Assembly: GCF_963678635.1 (NCBI RefSeq) | Contig: NC_087071.1 | Span: forward strand, 9,721,842-9,785,841 | DNA length: 64,000 nt | Origin: Symsagittifera roscoffensis | Lineage: Eukaryota > Xenacoelomorpha > Acoela > Convolutidae | Direction: 5' to 3' | In this document: positions 55,501 through 64,000 of the stretch, piece after piece | How positions within the stretch are numbered: the first letter of the stretch is position 1 | How the letters are laid out: every line of letters starts with the position of its first letter | Program-made: the position numbers and the translations under genes | Notes under the pieces: generated by a model | Databases searched by the model: none | What the model was told of the DNA's origin: nothing | The model's input: the letters and a program-made list of their open reading frames with translations, nothing else

Positions 55501-57397
55501 ATCAGAACTCGCGGCGGCATGGGCGGATGTCTCCCATGCGTTGAGAGGCTTTTATGAGTTGGCCGACATCCTCATCGTACTAGACGAGGTCCTCTTGTTG
55601 GAGATATCCAACTTCGCCAGGCAACTCAAGCTCAGCCCGATTATAAGGGATGATCATCCAGTGGTGGCTCACCTGACGGCTAGCCTGTGGTTTCGGGACA
55701 TGGAGTTGACCATCACGAGCTCAACCAGCAAATCTAGAGGGCCGAACAACGAAAGGAAGAACGTGGCCGCATCGGAGAAGCAACTAGAGTCGATGGTGTA
55801 TCGGTTGGCACAAGAGGGAGGCAAATGGCCCTTCTTGACCCCAAGACTGGAAAACGCCACGGAGAAAACAAGAGAAGATGCGCCGCTTCTGGTGAAGCAG
55901 ATCTGGGATTTTCTTGAGGAGCAACTGGGAATAGCTGAGAAGAAGGAGATGACGGTTGGCAGGTTCGTCACAGCAGCCAATGAGGTCACGATTGGAGGGT
56001 TCTGGAGGGAGCACGCGAGAGGTGAGCTGAGGACGAGGAGGGATCATGAGATTCTCGAGTTCTTGAGTCCTTGTTGGGGAAAAGAGTTCCTGACCGAGGT
56101 GTACAGTGCGAAGGAGACTATCTTCAAGGCATTCATTCAGGAGGTATTGAACATACCTATCAGTCTGTTGCTGGCGCTGTACCTGGTTTACCCGAAGCAC
56201 TTGTTTAATATGGGCCCAGCATACATGTTCAGTCGTGGCGTGGGTACCCTCAGAATAGACGGGTACTTGACGTTAGTGCTTCTGACCCACGGTGAACTAG
56301 CGTCATTCCACCGATTAATGAGGTACGGGGAGCCCCTGTCGATGGGAAGAACACACTCGAGTATTGAGACCTACTCGTACAAGTGTGCGGCCGGGCTAAG
56401 GACACTGTTAGTGCAGTATCTACTGATGCAAAACAGGTACCTGACTGGTGAAGAAAAGAGCCCGAAGACAAGAGAGGAATGGAGAAGAATGAATGGAGGC
56501 ATGCCCCTATTGACGGACCTATGCCTGGCCATGAGATCGGATCCCATGGGGATTATCCGGGGGCTAGGGGAGGTCGTGACCTGTATATATGGACCGGCCG
56601 TCACGTTCGCGTTTCCGGATCCTCTGGTGACGGCTTATCGATACTCCGTGACCCACGTGAGCCTCATAAGCGTACTAGATGGAACGACACTAAACTGGTG
56701 TCAGCAAGAGGTGCTGAGGGCACAAATGAGCAACACGGTGCTCTTCGGGAAGGTGAAGGATGCGGAGTTGGTCGTGTACAGTTTCCGTGGACAACTGCAA
56801 TGCCGGATGGGAGGCAAGCGCGAGGGCCCCATCGAAACTGACCCCAAGTTCTGGAACTTGAATCCCTTGACAGCCAATGGGCAAGAAATCTTGAGAATCC
56901 CTACATGGAAGAAAAGCTTCGAGTTAGTGAAAAAGGAGCTAGAGGCGATATTGGAGAAAGAAGTCCTACCAACGAGCATTCCCGAGTTCCCCACAGTGAG
57001 GAGAATGACCCTGGGGATGAACAGTTCCCTGGTTGTCCCGTCCCCTTACGCGAGAACCACAACCGAAGAACGGCAGAAGGAGTTTACCGACGGCTGGGAT
57101 CCGCTCTTCATCGGCTACACTGCAGCGATTTATTTCCATACCAGCGATGTGAAGATAAACTCATGGACGACTCAAGCCAAGAAAATGAGAGGGTCGATGC
57201 CCCCGAAATTCGAAGTGCGAAATGCCTTGAGAGTACTTGAGCGGGTCAGTCTAGAGAACCAGTTGCCGGCATGGGACGACGGCAGGATGATAGTGGAGGA
57301 AAGGCATATCGCACTGAAAGCAGACGAGATGCTGTTTGCCACAAGGAGATACCGGGCACCTTACGGACTAGAGCAGGTGGAAAGGAATCAGGAATGA
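52541..57397 (+). CDS. Second giant polyprotein, part 1: coiled coil, SGNH hydrolase, SGNH-like block (1618 aa)
   Basis: ATG 52541 is the first ATG after the acceptor-like site and aligns with copy 1. Residues 1-110 form an unassigned N-terminal domain (MADRYWKSMPSALKNPTLDE). About 147-228 is a coiled coil rich in RDQA repeats. About 400-570 is an SGNH/GDSL hydrolase with G408-D409-S410, a block II Gly in AGAAT, G457-T-N459-D and D553-G-I-H556, the full catalytic pattern. About 825-960 holds a second block with GSD at 834-836 and GMNDH at 884-888 and lacks the usual Ser position. The remaining 650 residues (LFIGYTAAIYFHTSD, FNMGPAYMFSRGVGTLRIDG) are unassigned. A likely role is ester hydrolysis on a lipid or glycan, but the substrate is unknown. 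The TGA at 57395 is probably a mutation. Confidence 0.85.
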   Translation: MADRYWKSMPSALKNPTLDELYRRLRDLDYTQVDERMAVMLNAILQLEEQGECRESATEAVLMVGYTTDGVSNQEQTRWLSWNVDGAIRGFDLARNPGLNNNTEYGAGEFPLPVRPSVRSTSQSTSKVPSMSRAQQTGEAYPDISAMKRELERTQRERNKANLDRDKAVLERDQARRELDIMRAERLQAERVRENAANCEQLKQALERDQAKLERIQQQQCELDMQKGARPKERVVTVSRPESRMEVDEAPRSKGRFNLDRAAQEHMNEGLEVWIPPESASSLRGMETQVIRPLMDVALPGYTPSSTPGSSQVSGGSSRLKELHERLQLRNRESPARADLPSTWGEQPVRSVVISSYKKNTEGRYRKHNRIDWSAAQRERRDCFHDATWVEYFTHPRVPEGVVHLIVGDSLLRVLTRIQSHWQTGILSFAGAATPQMLATLEMLGMVKVYTVTLMVGTNDVSRGEARKVTRLHEKMSCILEEIRIQMDPAILTICTVPYNMGADQHALDMNTKVRSLNETIRKIHQRSVLPLRLLDVAEQMELSSFPDDASADGIHFDRPRGVEWLNNVFQRHIFALEAELLETAQVTFGPHPNPPFFNPRSLSSRLGERADSRDSSRNSRTKLPSTTPMEADEAISSTPQGSIISSVVVAEKMRSEKPLETSRLKYEEKVKELDLEDLECRQELARTLGLEQVSHEDLGRHQCVDWLKTHETHFSRATLMETADLTGIPTKSVMGPINYRPLKSLGSAGLVVEPPKHRTSIARIRVATPAQLRVVDKLMDPREMELPDAAYEGTRLANDPRYGKPCGQTQLAKTLAVYDRADPAAARVVIVAGSDFEGTSPKLFWPETLIYALPGAELNQMLTLVVAMKSEMPCEPELLLFAGMNDHLHATGFLEQLKGGEPTPKRIWEAIQTLFAAINEIQENVASRFGSKTKVAFTTSPGYSSMPLALQFVYAILILIAEGNGWRVLMAAPNRELEPTNLRLRRSELAAAWADVSHALRGFYELADILIVLDEVLLLEISNFARQLKLSPIIRDDHPVVAHLTASLWFRDMELTITSSTSKSRGPNNERKNVAASEKQLESMVYRLAQEGGKWPFLTPRLENATEKTREDAPLLVKQIWDFLEEQLGIAEKKEMTVGRFVTAANEVTIGGFWREHARGELRTRRDHEILEFLSPCWGKEFLTEVYSAKETIFKAFIQEVLNIPISLLLALYLVYPKHLFNMGPAYMFSRGVGTLRIDGYLTLVLLTHGELASFHRLMRYGEPLSMGRTHSSIETYSYKCAAGLRTLLVQYLLMQNRYLTGEEKSPKTREEWRRMNGGMPLLTDLCLAMRSDPMGIIRGLGEVVTCIYGPAVTFAFPDPLVTAYRYSVTHVSLISVLDGTTLNWCQQEVLRAQMSNTVLFGKVKDAELVVYSFRGQLQCRMGGKREGPIETDPKFWNLNPLTANGQEILRIPTWKKSFELVKKELEAILEKEVLPTSIPEFPTVRRMTLGMNSSLVVPSPYARTTTEERQKEFTDGWDPLFIGYTAAIYFHTSDVKINSWTTQAKKMRGSMPPKFEVRNALRVLERVSLENQLPAWDDGRMIVEERHIALKADEMLFATRRYRAPYGLEQVERNQE

Positions 57398-59500
57398 AGA
57401 AAGCTGGATGCAGCAGGTCCATTGTATGTGGCACGGACAGAGCACAAGGGGACGAATCCAACGATACCATCACCTCTTTCGGTGGACACCCCTGGGGAGA
57501 GAAGGAGTGGCACCGTAGAAGACCGATTCAAGAGGATTCTTGAGAGAAGAGAAGCAGAGTCGGGAGACGAGAGCATGGATGAAACTCTCAGTGAGGCAGG
57601 AGAAGATATGGAGGTGGGAAACACACCGGAGCAGAAGCCAGCGGAGGAGGAGTTCACTGCGCAGGAACTGTTGAAGGATCTGAGTGAAGAAAACTGGGCA
57701 GATACCCCCACGCCACCTCTGACCTCATCCCCCCGCAAGTACCCAGAGATGTCATTGACGAGCGAGAATCCCAACATGGGAATGATCTTCTTGAGTGCGG
57801 AGAGAAGGGAGAAGAATACCTTCGAGGGAAACAGAGACGCCTTCCTGGGCACTCTGAATGAAGATGCTTGGGAAGAATTCTTGAGCGATTTCAATCGAGA
57901 GGTGGATGAGGACACCACATTGGACAATTTTAAAGAGGAACTGTGGGACACAGTGGTGAAGTTCGGTGAACCTGTCCTGATGGGGACGGGTTTAGAGGAG
58001 AAAGCTAGAGGAGAATTGCTGAGCAAGATGGTCGAGTTGAGGAAAACATCAAAAAGGACCAGAGAAGATAAATGTAAAGACAGCTCTACTCCGAAACAGA
58101 AAACTGACAATAAAATAATTAAATATACAAGGGGGGATAAGGTGGGAACTAGTAATATGATTAAAAGTACTAATATCCTTAAGGCTCGAGCAGGGGGGAG
58201 GCAAGAGTTGGTTGGAGAGAAGGAAGTTGAATCAGTGATGATAACGACGACAACCCCGAATAAAGACGTGAGGTCTCGCAAGAGGAAGAGAGACGTGGAG
58301 GGATTGGGCAGTCCTTCAGCTGACGCGGTCTCGGAAAAGGACTTGAGAGAGACGGCCCCCATGGTTCTGGCGCGATGGAAGACGGCAGCCTACAAGAATA
58401 GCTATGAACCGAGGAAACTGCTCGACATAGAAAAAGAAATGGAAAACCCCACTAGCTCAGTGACGGAGGAAGATTTCAAACCTCAGAGAATAAAAATGAA
58501 GCGAGGTTCGACGAGCGGGCAGACCTGGGAGGTAGACGTTGGTAAAGAATGGGTCTCAAGTGAACATCAGGCTATTGGGAAACAAGTGACCAGCGATCCT
58601 CTTGAGAAGAATAAAACCAGAAATACCTCCCGACCGTGGTGGATAGCCCTTGGGACATTGAAGGAAATGGAAGGCTGCTTGAAGAAATTGAACAGTGGAG
58701 CAGCACGCAAACGACACAGCTGGGCCACCCAGCAGAAGGCTGAGGTTAACAAGATAGAATTGGCGAACCAGATGAAGAGATCCTGGCAAAACTTAGTGAA
58801 GGATCATTTTGAAGAGGCCATGAGGACACCCTCATCGGCACCGCCGCTGATGGCGAATCCCTTCATCAGGACTGCAGGACAACTGATGTTCGCGTGGAGC
58901 CTGTTGGGGATAGAGCTGGAGACACTGACTTCGTGCGATAAGTTGAAGCTGGGAGGCAAAAATCTGGAGATATATCGAATGCTGATGCAGCACGTAGCCA
59001 GGGACAACTCAGGCTTGAGTCTGGAAAGAAGGAAAGATGCAACCTGTTTCTTGAGATGGACGATGTCGATGATGACTGACAGTACCATCCTAGCATGTCA
59101 TCAGAAAGCAGTTGGAAGCAAGACGCTGGAAAGGAGAGTCTCCACAGTCATCTTGAATGTGTACCAGAGTACTGGAATAGAGAGGGAGGATGGTTCTAGG
59201 CAATCTCTGGAGAGCCATAGGAAGTTAGATGAGATACGAAGGTTCTACAACAAGAAGTTCGAGGAGAAACACGACGTTCACCGCAACCTGGCTTCGTCAG
59301 GGGAGTACTTAAAACTCAACAAAAAGGGAGAGTACCAGTATGTTTCTGGAGTAATGGGAATGGCGTACAACCCCTTCTTGGACTTGGAAGCCGGAGGTGC
59401 CCACAGAAACTATGAGGTGGCGGAGCTACTGAAGTTCTGGACAGAGAAGATAATGGAAATAGACACTTTGGAGAGAGAGAGAGACCTAGCCTGGGTCTGA
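57398..59500 (+). CDS. Second giant polyprotein, part 2 (unassigned, nuclear-signal-like)
   Basis: Same frame as part 1, open for 701 codons after the single TGA. It has no early ATG, which supports it being a continuation rather than a separate gene. The first third is acidic (SMDETLSEAGEDMEVGNTPE). RSRKRKRDVEGL at about 58271-58306 resembles a nuclear localisation signal. The last third is helical and conserved with copy 1 (MANPFIRTAGQLMFAWSLLG, DATCFLRW). I recognise no family. It ends at TGA 59498-59500 right after a GA repeat that is two bases longer than in copy 1, so the stop is probably a frameshift product. Confidence 0.7.
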   Translation, partial: RKLDAAGPLYVARTEHKGTNPTIPSPLSVDTPGERRSGTVEDRFKRILERREAESGDESMDETLSEAGEDMEVGNTPEQKPAEEEFTAQELLKDLSEENWADTPTPPLTSSPRKYPEMSLTSENPNMGMIFLSAERREKNTFEGNRDAFLGTLNEDAWEEFLSDFNREVDEDTTLDNFKEELWDTVVKFGEPVLMGTGLEEKARGELLSKMVELRKTSKRTREDKCKDSSTPKQKTDNKIIKYTRGDKVGTSNMIKSTNILKARAGGRQELVGEKEVESVMITTTTPNKDVRSRKRKRDVEGLGSPSADAVSEKDLRETAPMVLARWKTAAYKNSYEPRKLLDIEKEMENPTSSVTEEDFKPQRIKMKRGSTSGQTWEVDVGKEWVSSEHQAIGKQVTSDPLEKNKTRNTSRPWWIALGTLKEMEGCLKKLNSGAARKRHSWATQQKAEVNKIELANQMKRSWQNLVKDHFEEAMRTPSSAPPLMANPFIRTAGQLMFAWSLLGIELETLTSCDKLKLGGKNLEIYRMLMQHVARDNSGLSLERRKDATCFLRWTMSMMTDSTILACHQKAVGSKTLERRVSTVILNVYQSTGIEREDGSRQSLESHRKLDEIRRFYNKKFEEKHDVHRNLASSGEYLKLNKKGEYQYVSGVMGMAYNPFLDLEAGGAHRNYEVAELLKFWTEKIMEIDTLERERDLAWV

Positions 59501-59561
59501 TTCTCGAGAGAACGCCGGAAGTGATAAGTGTGCCACGCTCAAGTAAAAAGTGGAACTAAAA

Positions 59562-61397
59562 ATGGGCAACGGGAATGGCGTGTTGACCACGAATCTGGGA
59601 GTGGTATGGAAATTACTCAGACCCTCCTGGTGTCCACATCCCCACGCGAGCCTGATTGAGGAGGTCACTGAGCGAGTGAGATTGGCACCGACAGAGGATG
59701 AGGATTTGGCGACCTTGAGTATAGTACATAGACTGATCCTGCCTCAGATGAAAGAGTCGAGTGAGGTGACGAGTGGAACAGGGTCGGTGAAGAGGATGGA
59801 ACCGGGCAGTTGTCTTGATTCGACATGTGGCAACGGCGAGCATACTTGTGATGGACGATCATGCGTCAGGATACAATCTTTCCAGAAAGAGGACCTCATC
59901 ACCTGGTTTGAGGATATCACTGAAAGGGAGAAGAGCGAGATACAGATAGTGGCTGAATGTTACGCGAGTACCACCGTGAATCTAGCGACAGCCTTGGGAT
60001 TTTTCTCAAGAATGTGTAGTCTCCAGTCACTGGAGAGGCTAGAGTCAGAACACCACCTGGTGACCGCGTTGAGCGTGGAATCATGGCCCGGAGTGTTACA
60101 AGTGAACCAGAAGCACATCAAGAGTTGGAAAATTGGACTCGAGGCGGAGATGGGATTTCCCATGAGCGAAGCCTATGGATTGCCTCTGAATGCGAAATCC
60201 TTAGTGGGGTCAGTGTTGGCTAACCTATGTGGAAGCCACTATCCACTACACATGGCGATGGTGGAGGTGTCCAGCCAGAGGGTATTGATAGACAAGGCCT
60301 TCTCAGTGCCCAAGTGCGTGAGACTAGCTCGGATGTCACATCATTCACACAAGCTGTTGAGGAAGATCCGAGGAGCAGTACCGAAGGAACAAAGAGACGA
60401 CTTGAGTGAAATCTGGGGTGAAGAACTTCTAAGCTTGGAGAACGAAAACACAAGTGATCACGGAAGGCAAAACATGGTGGGGAAACCCGCAATAGGTACT
60501 CCAAGCTCAGAAGAAGTCGACGTGATACACGAGAAAATGATGGAGCTTGAGCCTCTCTTGGAAGCCTCGGGAGAACGCAATCTTAGAAGCATCGACCTCA
60601 CGCATGGGGATTGTCCATGCCACTGTCTGGCGCAGACAGTGTGGTACCCAGAACGCGCCAATCTCTGTCTGATTTGGGACATAGAAGAGATTAAATCGTT
60701 GGGACTACCGGAGCATCGACAAAAGGTGACCATCTTGGTGGTGAGCACGATGCTGGCTCTGCGATGGATTGAAGAAAACATAGCGAAGTATAGAGAATCG
60801 AGAACACCAACAGCTGAGTCGATTCATGCGATAGATTACAGCAGGAGACTTGAGTTATTCGAGACCGCATGCAAGGTATTCGCCATACCAGTGGAGATCA
60901 GACATATATGGAGCCGCCTGAGATTCTTTCCTTGGTTTCGTGCGACATTAACATCCTGGTTATATGTGGTAACAAAGGACCACATGAGGAAACATCAAAA
61001 GGAATATCGACAATTCCAAGCCGAGATAGGACCAGATGCCTTCAAGAGACCCCTGCTAACCCATCGAAATGCGATCACGACGGGGTGGAAAAGAGTGGGC
61101 AGAATATCCAGAGACAATTCTAGAGCGAGGGAATCAATACTGGAGGAGGACCTGGCGCAGAATACAAGCATGAGTCTTCACAATTCCTTCTGTTTGAACC
61201 GGGAGTTGAAGGTGAAGAGCCTACCAAATCAATCGAAGCAGTTACAAGAGCAGAGGGAGTGGATGCAATCCTATGAACAGCTGAAGGTCTGGCAGGAAAT
61301 TGTGATCAGCTCCGATGACGAAGAGGCACTGTTGGAACAAATTACAGTGCCAAGAACACCGGTGTCGGGTACCTCGAAGGCGAAAAACACGAGGTGA
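59562..61397 (+). CDS. Second giant polyprotein, part 3 (unassigned, Cys-rich N-terminal motif, SUMO-interaction-like tail)
   Basis: The first ATG of this frame is at 59562 (MGNGNGVLTTNLGVVWKLLR), giving 611 residues. In copy 1 the same sequence is fused in frame to part 2. Features: CLDSTCGNGEHTCDGRSC with four regularly spaced Cys (about residues 86-103), a GDCPCHC patch near 60610, a helical region LYVVTKDHMRKHQKEYRQFQ, and EIVISSDDEEALL near the C terminus (61299-61337), a hydrophobic core followed by acidic residues as in SUMO-interacting motifs. No enzyme family was recognised. Confidence 0.7.
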   Translation: MGNGNGVLTTNLGVVWKLLRPSWCPHPHASLIEEVTERVRLAPTEDEDLATLSIVHRLILPQMKESSEVTSGTGSVKRMEPGSCLDSTCGNGEHTCDGRSCVRIQSFQKEDLITWFEDITEREKSEIQIVAECYASTTVNLATALGFFSRMCSLQSLERLESEHHLVTALSVESWPGVLQVNQKHIKSWKIGLEAEMGFPMSEAYGLPLNAKSLVGSVLANLCGSHYPLHMAMVEVSSQRVLIDKAFSVPKCVRLARMSHHSHKLLRKIRGAVPKEQRDDLSEIWGEELLSLENENTSDHGRQNMVGKPAIGTPSSEEVDVIHEKMMELEPLLEASGERNLRSIDLTHGDCPCHCLAQTVWYPERANLCLIWDIEEIKSLGLPEHRQKVTILVVSTMLALRWIEENIAKYRESRTPTAESIHAIDYSRRLELFETACKVFAIPVEIRHIWSRLRFFPWFRATLTSWLYVVTKDHMRKHQKEYRQFQAEIGPDAFKRPLLTHRNAITTGWKRVGRISRDNSRARESILEEDLAQNTSMSLHNSFCLNRELKVKSLPNQSKQLQEQREWMQSYEQLKVWQEIVISSDDEEALLEQITVPRTPVSGTSKAKNTR

Positions 61398-61842
61398 GCC
61401 GGCGGCTCGAAAGGAAAATTCTAGAGTCTTGAGTCTTGAGAGGGAGGGGGCTTGAGAGTGAACTTGGATGAAATCTGGGTTCACTAAAAAGAAATTTTAG
61501 ACGAATAGGATATTGTTATTAATATGATAGATCTATTATATAAAATCAGAATGATGCATGACAATTTCCTGACTGAATAGGACAAAAGAAATTTAAAAAA
61601 AAAAATGCCAGCTTAAAAAGCGGGGATTCATGGGTGCAGGTGTGTGCAAATTTTGATTGCTGTTTAGCGATAGCGTGAAAATTTTATATGGTTGTGAATT
61701 TTGGAAGGTAGATAAACTTAAGTCCGATGCAAACTTCTGTAAATGACCACTGGCACTGTATCTTGAGCAACACTCGGTTCTCTGGGACTCACTGGCAGAT
61801 GACAACACACGATGGGGACATCGATCTCGAGTCCGGGGAGTA
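61398..61842 (+). other. 3' untranslated region of copy 2
   Basis: Non-coding. A purine run GAGAGGGAGGGGG lies near 61438-61450, and GAGTCCGGGGAGTA directly precedes the LTR. It is nearly identical to the same region in copy 1. Confidence 0.6.
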
Positions 61843-62728
61843 TGTGCCAGTCGGTCATGTCTGGAGGTTTGACCTTGAGAAACACGTAATTTTGGAGTGA
61901 AGTTTGAATTTTAAAAATTTCGAATGGAGCCTGTCATGCTCAGTTTTCTCGAACCAACTGAAAACGCAAAAATCAAAATAAGAACGACCGAATTAACAAT
62001 TGCGAGAAACTACTCAAGAAAAAGGCAGGAAATTGCTATTCGCAATCTCTCGATACGAAATAATCAGAGAGTAGAGCTGTCTCATCCTGAAAACAGGAGA
62101 ATAGAATACAGACTTGAGAAAGTACGACTATTCAAACGGAAAGGAGTGAACATTCAATGGAAGAGTGGACAACTCGAGTGTCCCAATGGTTCATTCAGAA
62201 ACTTTGATTCTTGAGACAGAACTTACTTCTGTTGTTAAAACTAATTAGCATCAAACTTATGTAGTTATATTATTTGATTCTCAAGCTGCTTGTCTCTTAG
62301 TTACTCCTCATACTCAAGTGCATCCACATGTGAGTTCTCAATTTAAATTTCTCGAGTGTATTTTATGATAGTTATGTTGAGATAAGGCGAGTTTTAGGTT
62401 GATCCATCTGAAATGGATCAAAGTTCCACTGTCCAATAAAAAGTAACTAAGCGGATTGTTCCGACCCGGTTTTTAACGGCGTTCATGTATTTTGGGTATT
62501 TCGAGACCCAAGCATGGGGACGTTTTTATTTCTAGAGTGGGGGGGTATTTTGGTAGTGGCCTTTAAGCTGTAACGGGTTCCAGTCTCATGTCGCAAGCGA
62601 ACCGAATTGGCTCCGACCGTTCTTGAGGTAGAAAAACACAAGAGATAGTGTCCCTGACTCTTGAGCCAATGGTTATAGGGCCTATTTTTCTTAAGCCTCA
62701 TGTGTGACTACAGTAGACGAATGTTACA
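61843..62728 (+). repeat. 3' LTR of copy 2
   Basis: 886 bp, TGTGCC...GTTACA, with the palindrome GATCCATctgaaATGGATC at 62401-62419 and AATAAA at 62435-62440. The few differences from the 5' LTR are single-base changes. Confidence 0.95.
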
Positions 62729-63148
62729 AAAGGAGTTGTTAGGGAAAATGATATTCAACTGAATATTCATAATTTTTGAAAACTAACATTTTTCAGATGA
62801 AATTTAAGAGTTTTGATCTGCTTGTAATGCTTAAATTGCGGCCGGAAGTCGCTTCGGTTTTCCCATTCGGCTGCTTTCCTAGATTCGGTGAAGCGGTTGC
62901 ATTTGCATACTAAGGCTTGAAATATGAGTCCAGGCCAGCCCGCATCCAGTTTGAAGCGTTAATAATCGATTATATTACGATTTTAGTACCAGTCTTACAA
63001 AAATTGAGAAACAATCGATTTTAATCGATTAATAATCTATTATAATCTCTTTTTAAAATCAAATTATAATTCATTATCATCGATTATTCATTAGTATATT
63101 TTTCGATACAAGTATAAGCAATTATAATTGATTATAATCCCTTATTTT
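62729..63148. other. Host flank with AT-rich palindromic repeats
   Basis: The first 200 bases are ordinary sequence without a gene. From about 62960 the sequence is filled with variants of AATCGATTATAAT in both orientations, as in some MITE interiors. Only one plausible edge is visible because the next LTR begins at 63149. Confidence 0.4.
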
Positions 63149-64000
63149 TGTGCCAGTCGGTCATATTTGGAAGTTTGACCTTGAGAGAAGCAAAAAACAC
63201 TTGATTTTGGAGTGAAATTTAATTTTTCAAAATTTCGAATGGAACCTGTCATGCACGATTTTCTCGCGAGAACTGAAAATCAGAAAAAGAGATCAGAACA
63301 ATTTCAGAACAATTGAGTAACAATCGCGGGAAAGTTGCTAGAAAAATTGGTGGGAAATTGCTATTCGCAATTTCGAAAGCAATAATAACCTAGAGTAGAG
63401 CTGTCCCATCTGTGACAGAGACGAGAGCATTCCCTCGAGTTGGATTATTACGATTGGAATACTATTATTGACTGGACCAGAGTGAATCTTCGGTGGAAAG
63501 GTGGACAGCTAGAGTGTCCCAATGGTTCACGAGAACTTGCAGTCTAGAGTAAAAACTTGTTCTTGTTGTTAAAACTGACTGACATTAAACTCATATTAGT
63601 TACTTTATTAATTCTTGAGTTGTTTACCGACTTATTTACTTCCTGGTTCTTGAGCGTGCTACAATGTGAGTACTTAATTTAAATTCTAGAGTGTGTTTTA
63701 TAATTGTGATGTTGAGGTAAGGCGAGTTTTAGGTTGATCCATCTGAAATGGATCAAAGTTCCACTGTCTAATAAAAAGTAACTTAACGGATTGTTCCAAC
63801 CCGGTTTTTAACGGCGTTCATGTATTTTGGGTATCTAGAGACCTAAGTATGGGGACGTTTCTAATTCTAGAGTGGGGGGATATTTTAGTAGTAGCCTTTA
63901 AGCTGTAACGGGTCGTAGTCTCATGTCACAAGCGAACCGAACTGGCTCCGACCGTTCTTGAGGTAGAAAAACACAAGAGATAGTGTCCCTGACCCTTGAG
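63149..64000 (+). repeat. Third LTR of the family, cut by the window edge
   Basis: Begins TGTGCCAGTCGGTCATATTT and follows the whole LTR up to the GACCGTTCTTGAGGTAGAAA block. It carries the hairpin GAAATTGCtattcGCAATTTC (63354-63374), CATCTGAAATGGATC and an AATAAA near 63770. It differs more from copies 1 and 2 than they do from each other, so it is a separate subfamily or an older insertion. Whether it is a solo LTR or starts a third element lies outside the window. Confidence 0.88.

Larger units (their letters stand above)
41566..62728 (+). mobile_element. Giant Ty3/gypsy-type LTR retrotransposon, copy 2 (21,163 bp)
   Basis: Complete from LTR to LTR. The two 886-bp LTRs differ at about seven positions by eye, about 99% identity, so insertion was recent. 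It encodes the same blocks as copy 1, but the gag capsid and knuckle region is deleted and the RT motif is YVDG. The second half is far better preserved than in copy 1. Flanks are AAAAA (left) and AAAGG (right), so a clean target duplication is not evident. At 21 kb it is several times longer than a usual Ty3/gypsy element (5-9 kb). Confidence 0.93.

Noticed and set aside
60600-60640. OTU-type Cys protease motif (THGDCPCHCLAQ) in part 3 of the second polyprotein
   Set aside because: It only loosely resembles the OTU DGxC motif, and I see no matching His box, so no protease is called.
61830-61842. Classical long polypurine tract before the 3' LTR
   Set aside because: Only GGGGAG lies next to the LTR. 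The longer purine run GAGAGGGAGGGGG is about 390 bases upstream, so the primer site stays open.
41561-62733. Target-site duplication of copy 2
   Set aside because: Left flank AAAAA and right flank AAAGG agree at only three of five A-rich positions, so a duplication cannot be claimed.

Overview
The window is dominated by transposable elements of an invertebrate animal genome. A nematode is my best guess: the flanks are AT-rich, the splice-acceptor-like sites have the TTTTCAG form, and the main element is a Ty3/gypsy-type LTR retrotransposon. The species is not proven. I see no intact host gene, rRNA, convincing tRNA or CRISPR array. All homology calls rest on motif recognition by eye.

Layout. 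Bases 1-5.9 kb are AT-rich flank with a tandem duplication (940-2212), a doubtful host exon (2540-2794) and a decayed type-B DNA polymerase gene (3505-5336). Bases 5.9-17.0 kb hold decayed minus-strand copies of the main LTR family: an LTR/leader fragment at 5945-6789 and a longer relic at 9236-17020. Between them is a Penelope-like retroelement relic (7755-9235). Bases 18118-39188 are copy 1 of a giant LTR retrotransposon. Bases 39189-41565 hold a tRNA-like/SINE-like patch, a LINE 3' end with a (CTA)n tail, and a hAT-type MITE with its target duplication. Bases 41566-62728 are copy 2, 21.16 kb long, with two 886-bp LTRs about 99% identical. A third, more divergent LTR starts at 63149 and runs off the window.

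The unusual system is the retrotransposon. After an LTR and a 2.3-kb leader carrying minisatellites comes a gag-pol polyprotein (coiled-coil gag, zinc knuckles, DTGA protease, RT, RNase H, DDE integrase with GPF/Y-type end). It ends in a macro-like domain. A conserved acceptor-like site then precedes a second huge reading frame of about 2,950 codons. That frame carries a complete SGNH/GDSL hydrolase motif set, a second degenerate SGNH-like block and long regions I cannot assign. Comparing the two copies shows that the three second-half ORFs of copy 2 were one reading frame in the ancestor. Copy 1 also has a -1 frameshift heptamer at the gag/pro junction, and both copies share a -1 shift just before integrase.

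Neither copy is intact. Copy 1 has many frameshifts, a 13-residue RT deletion and a truncated 3' LTR. Copy 2 lacks capsid and zinc knuckles, and its RT motif reads YVDG. Yet the LTRs of copy 2 are nearly identical, so it probably moved using proteins supplied in trans.
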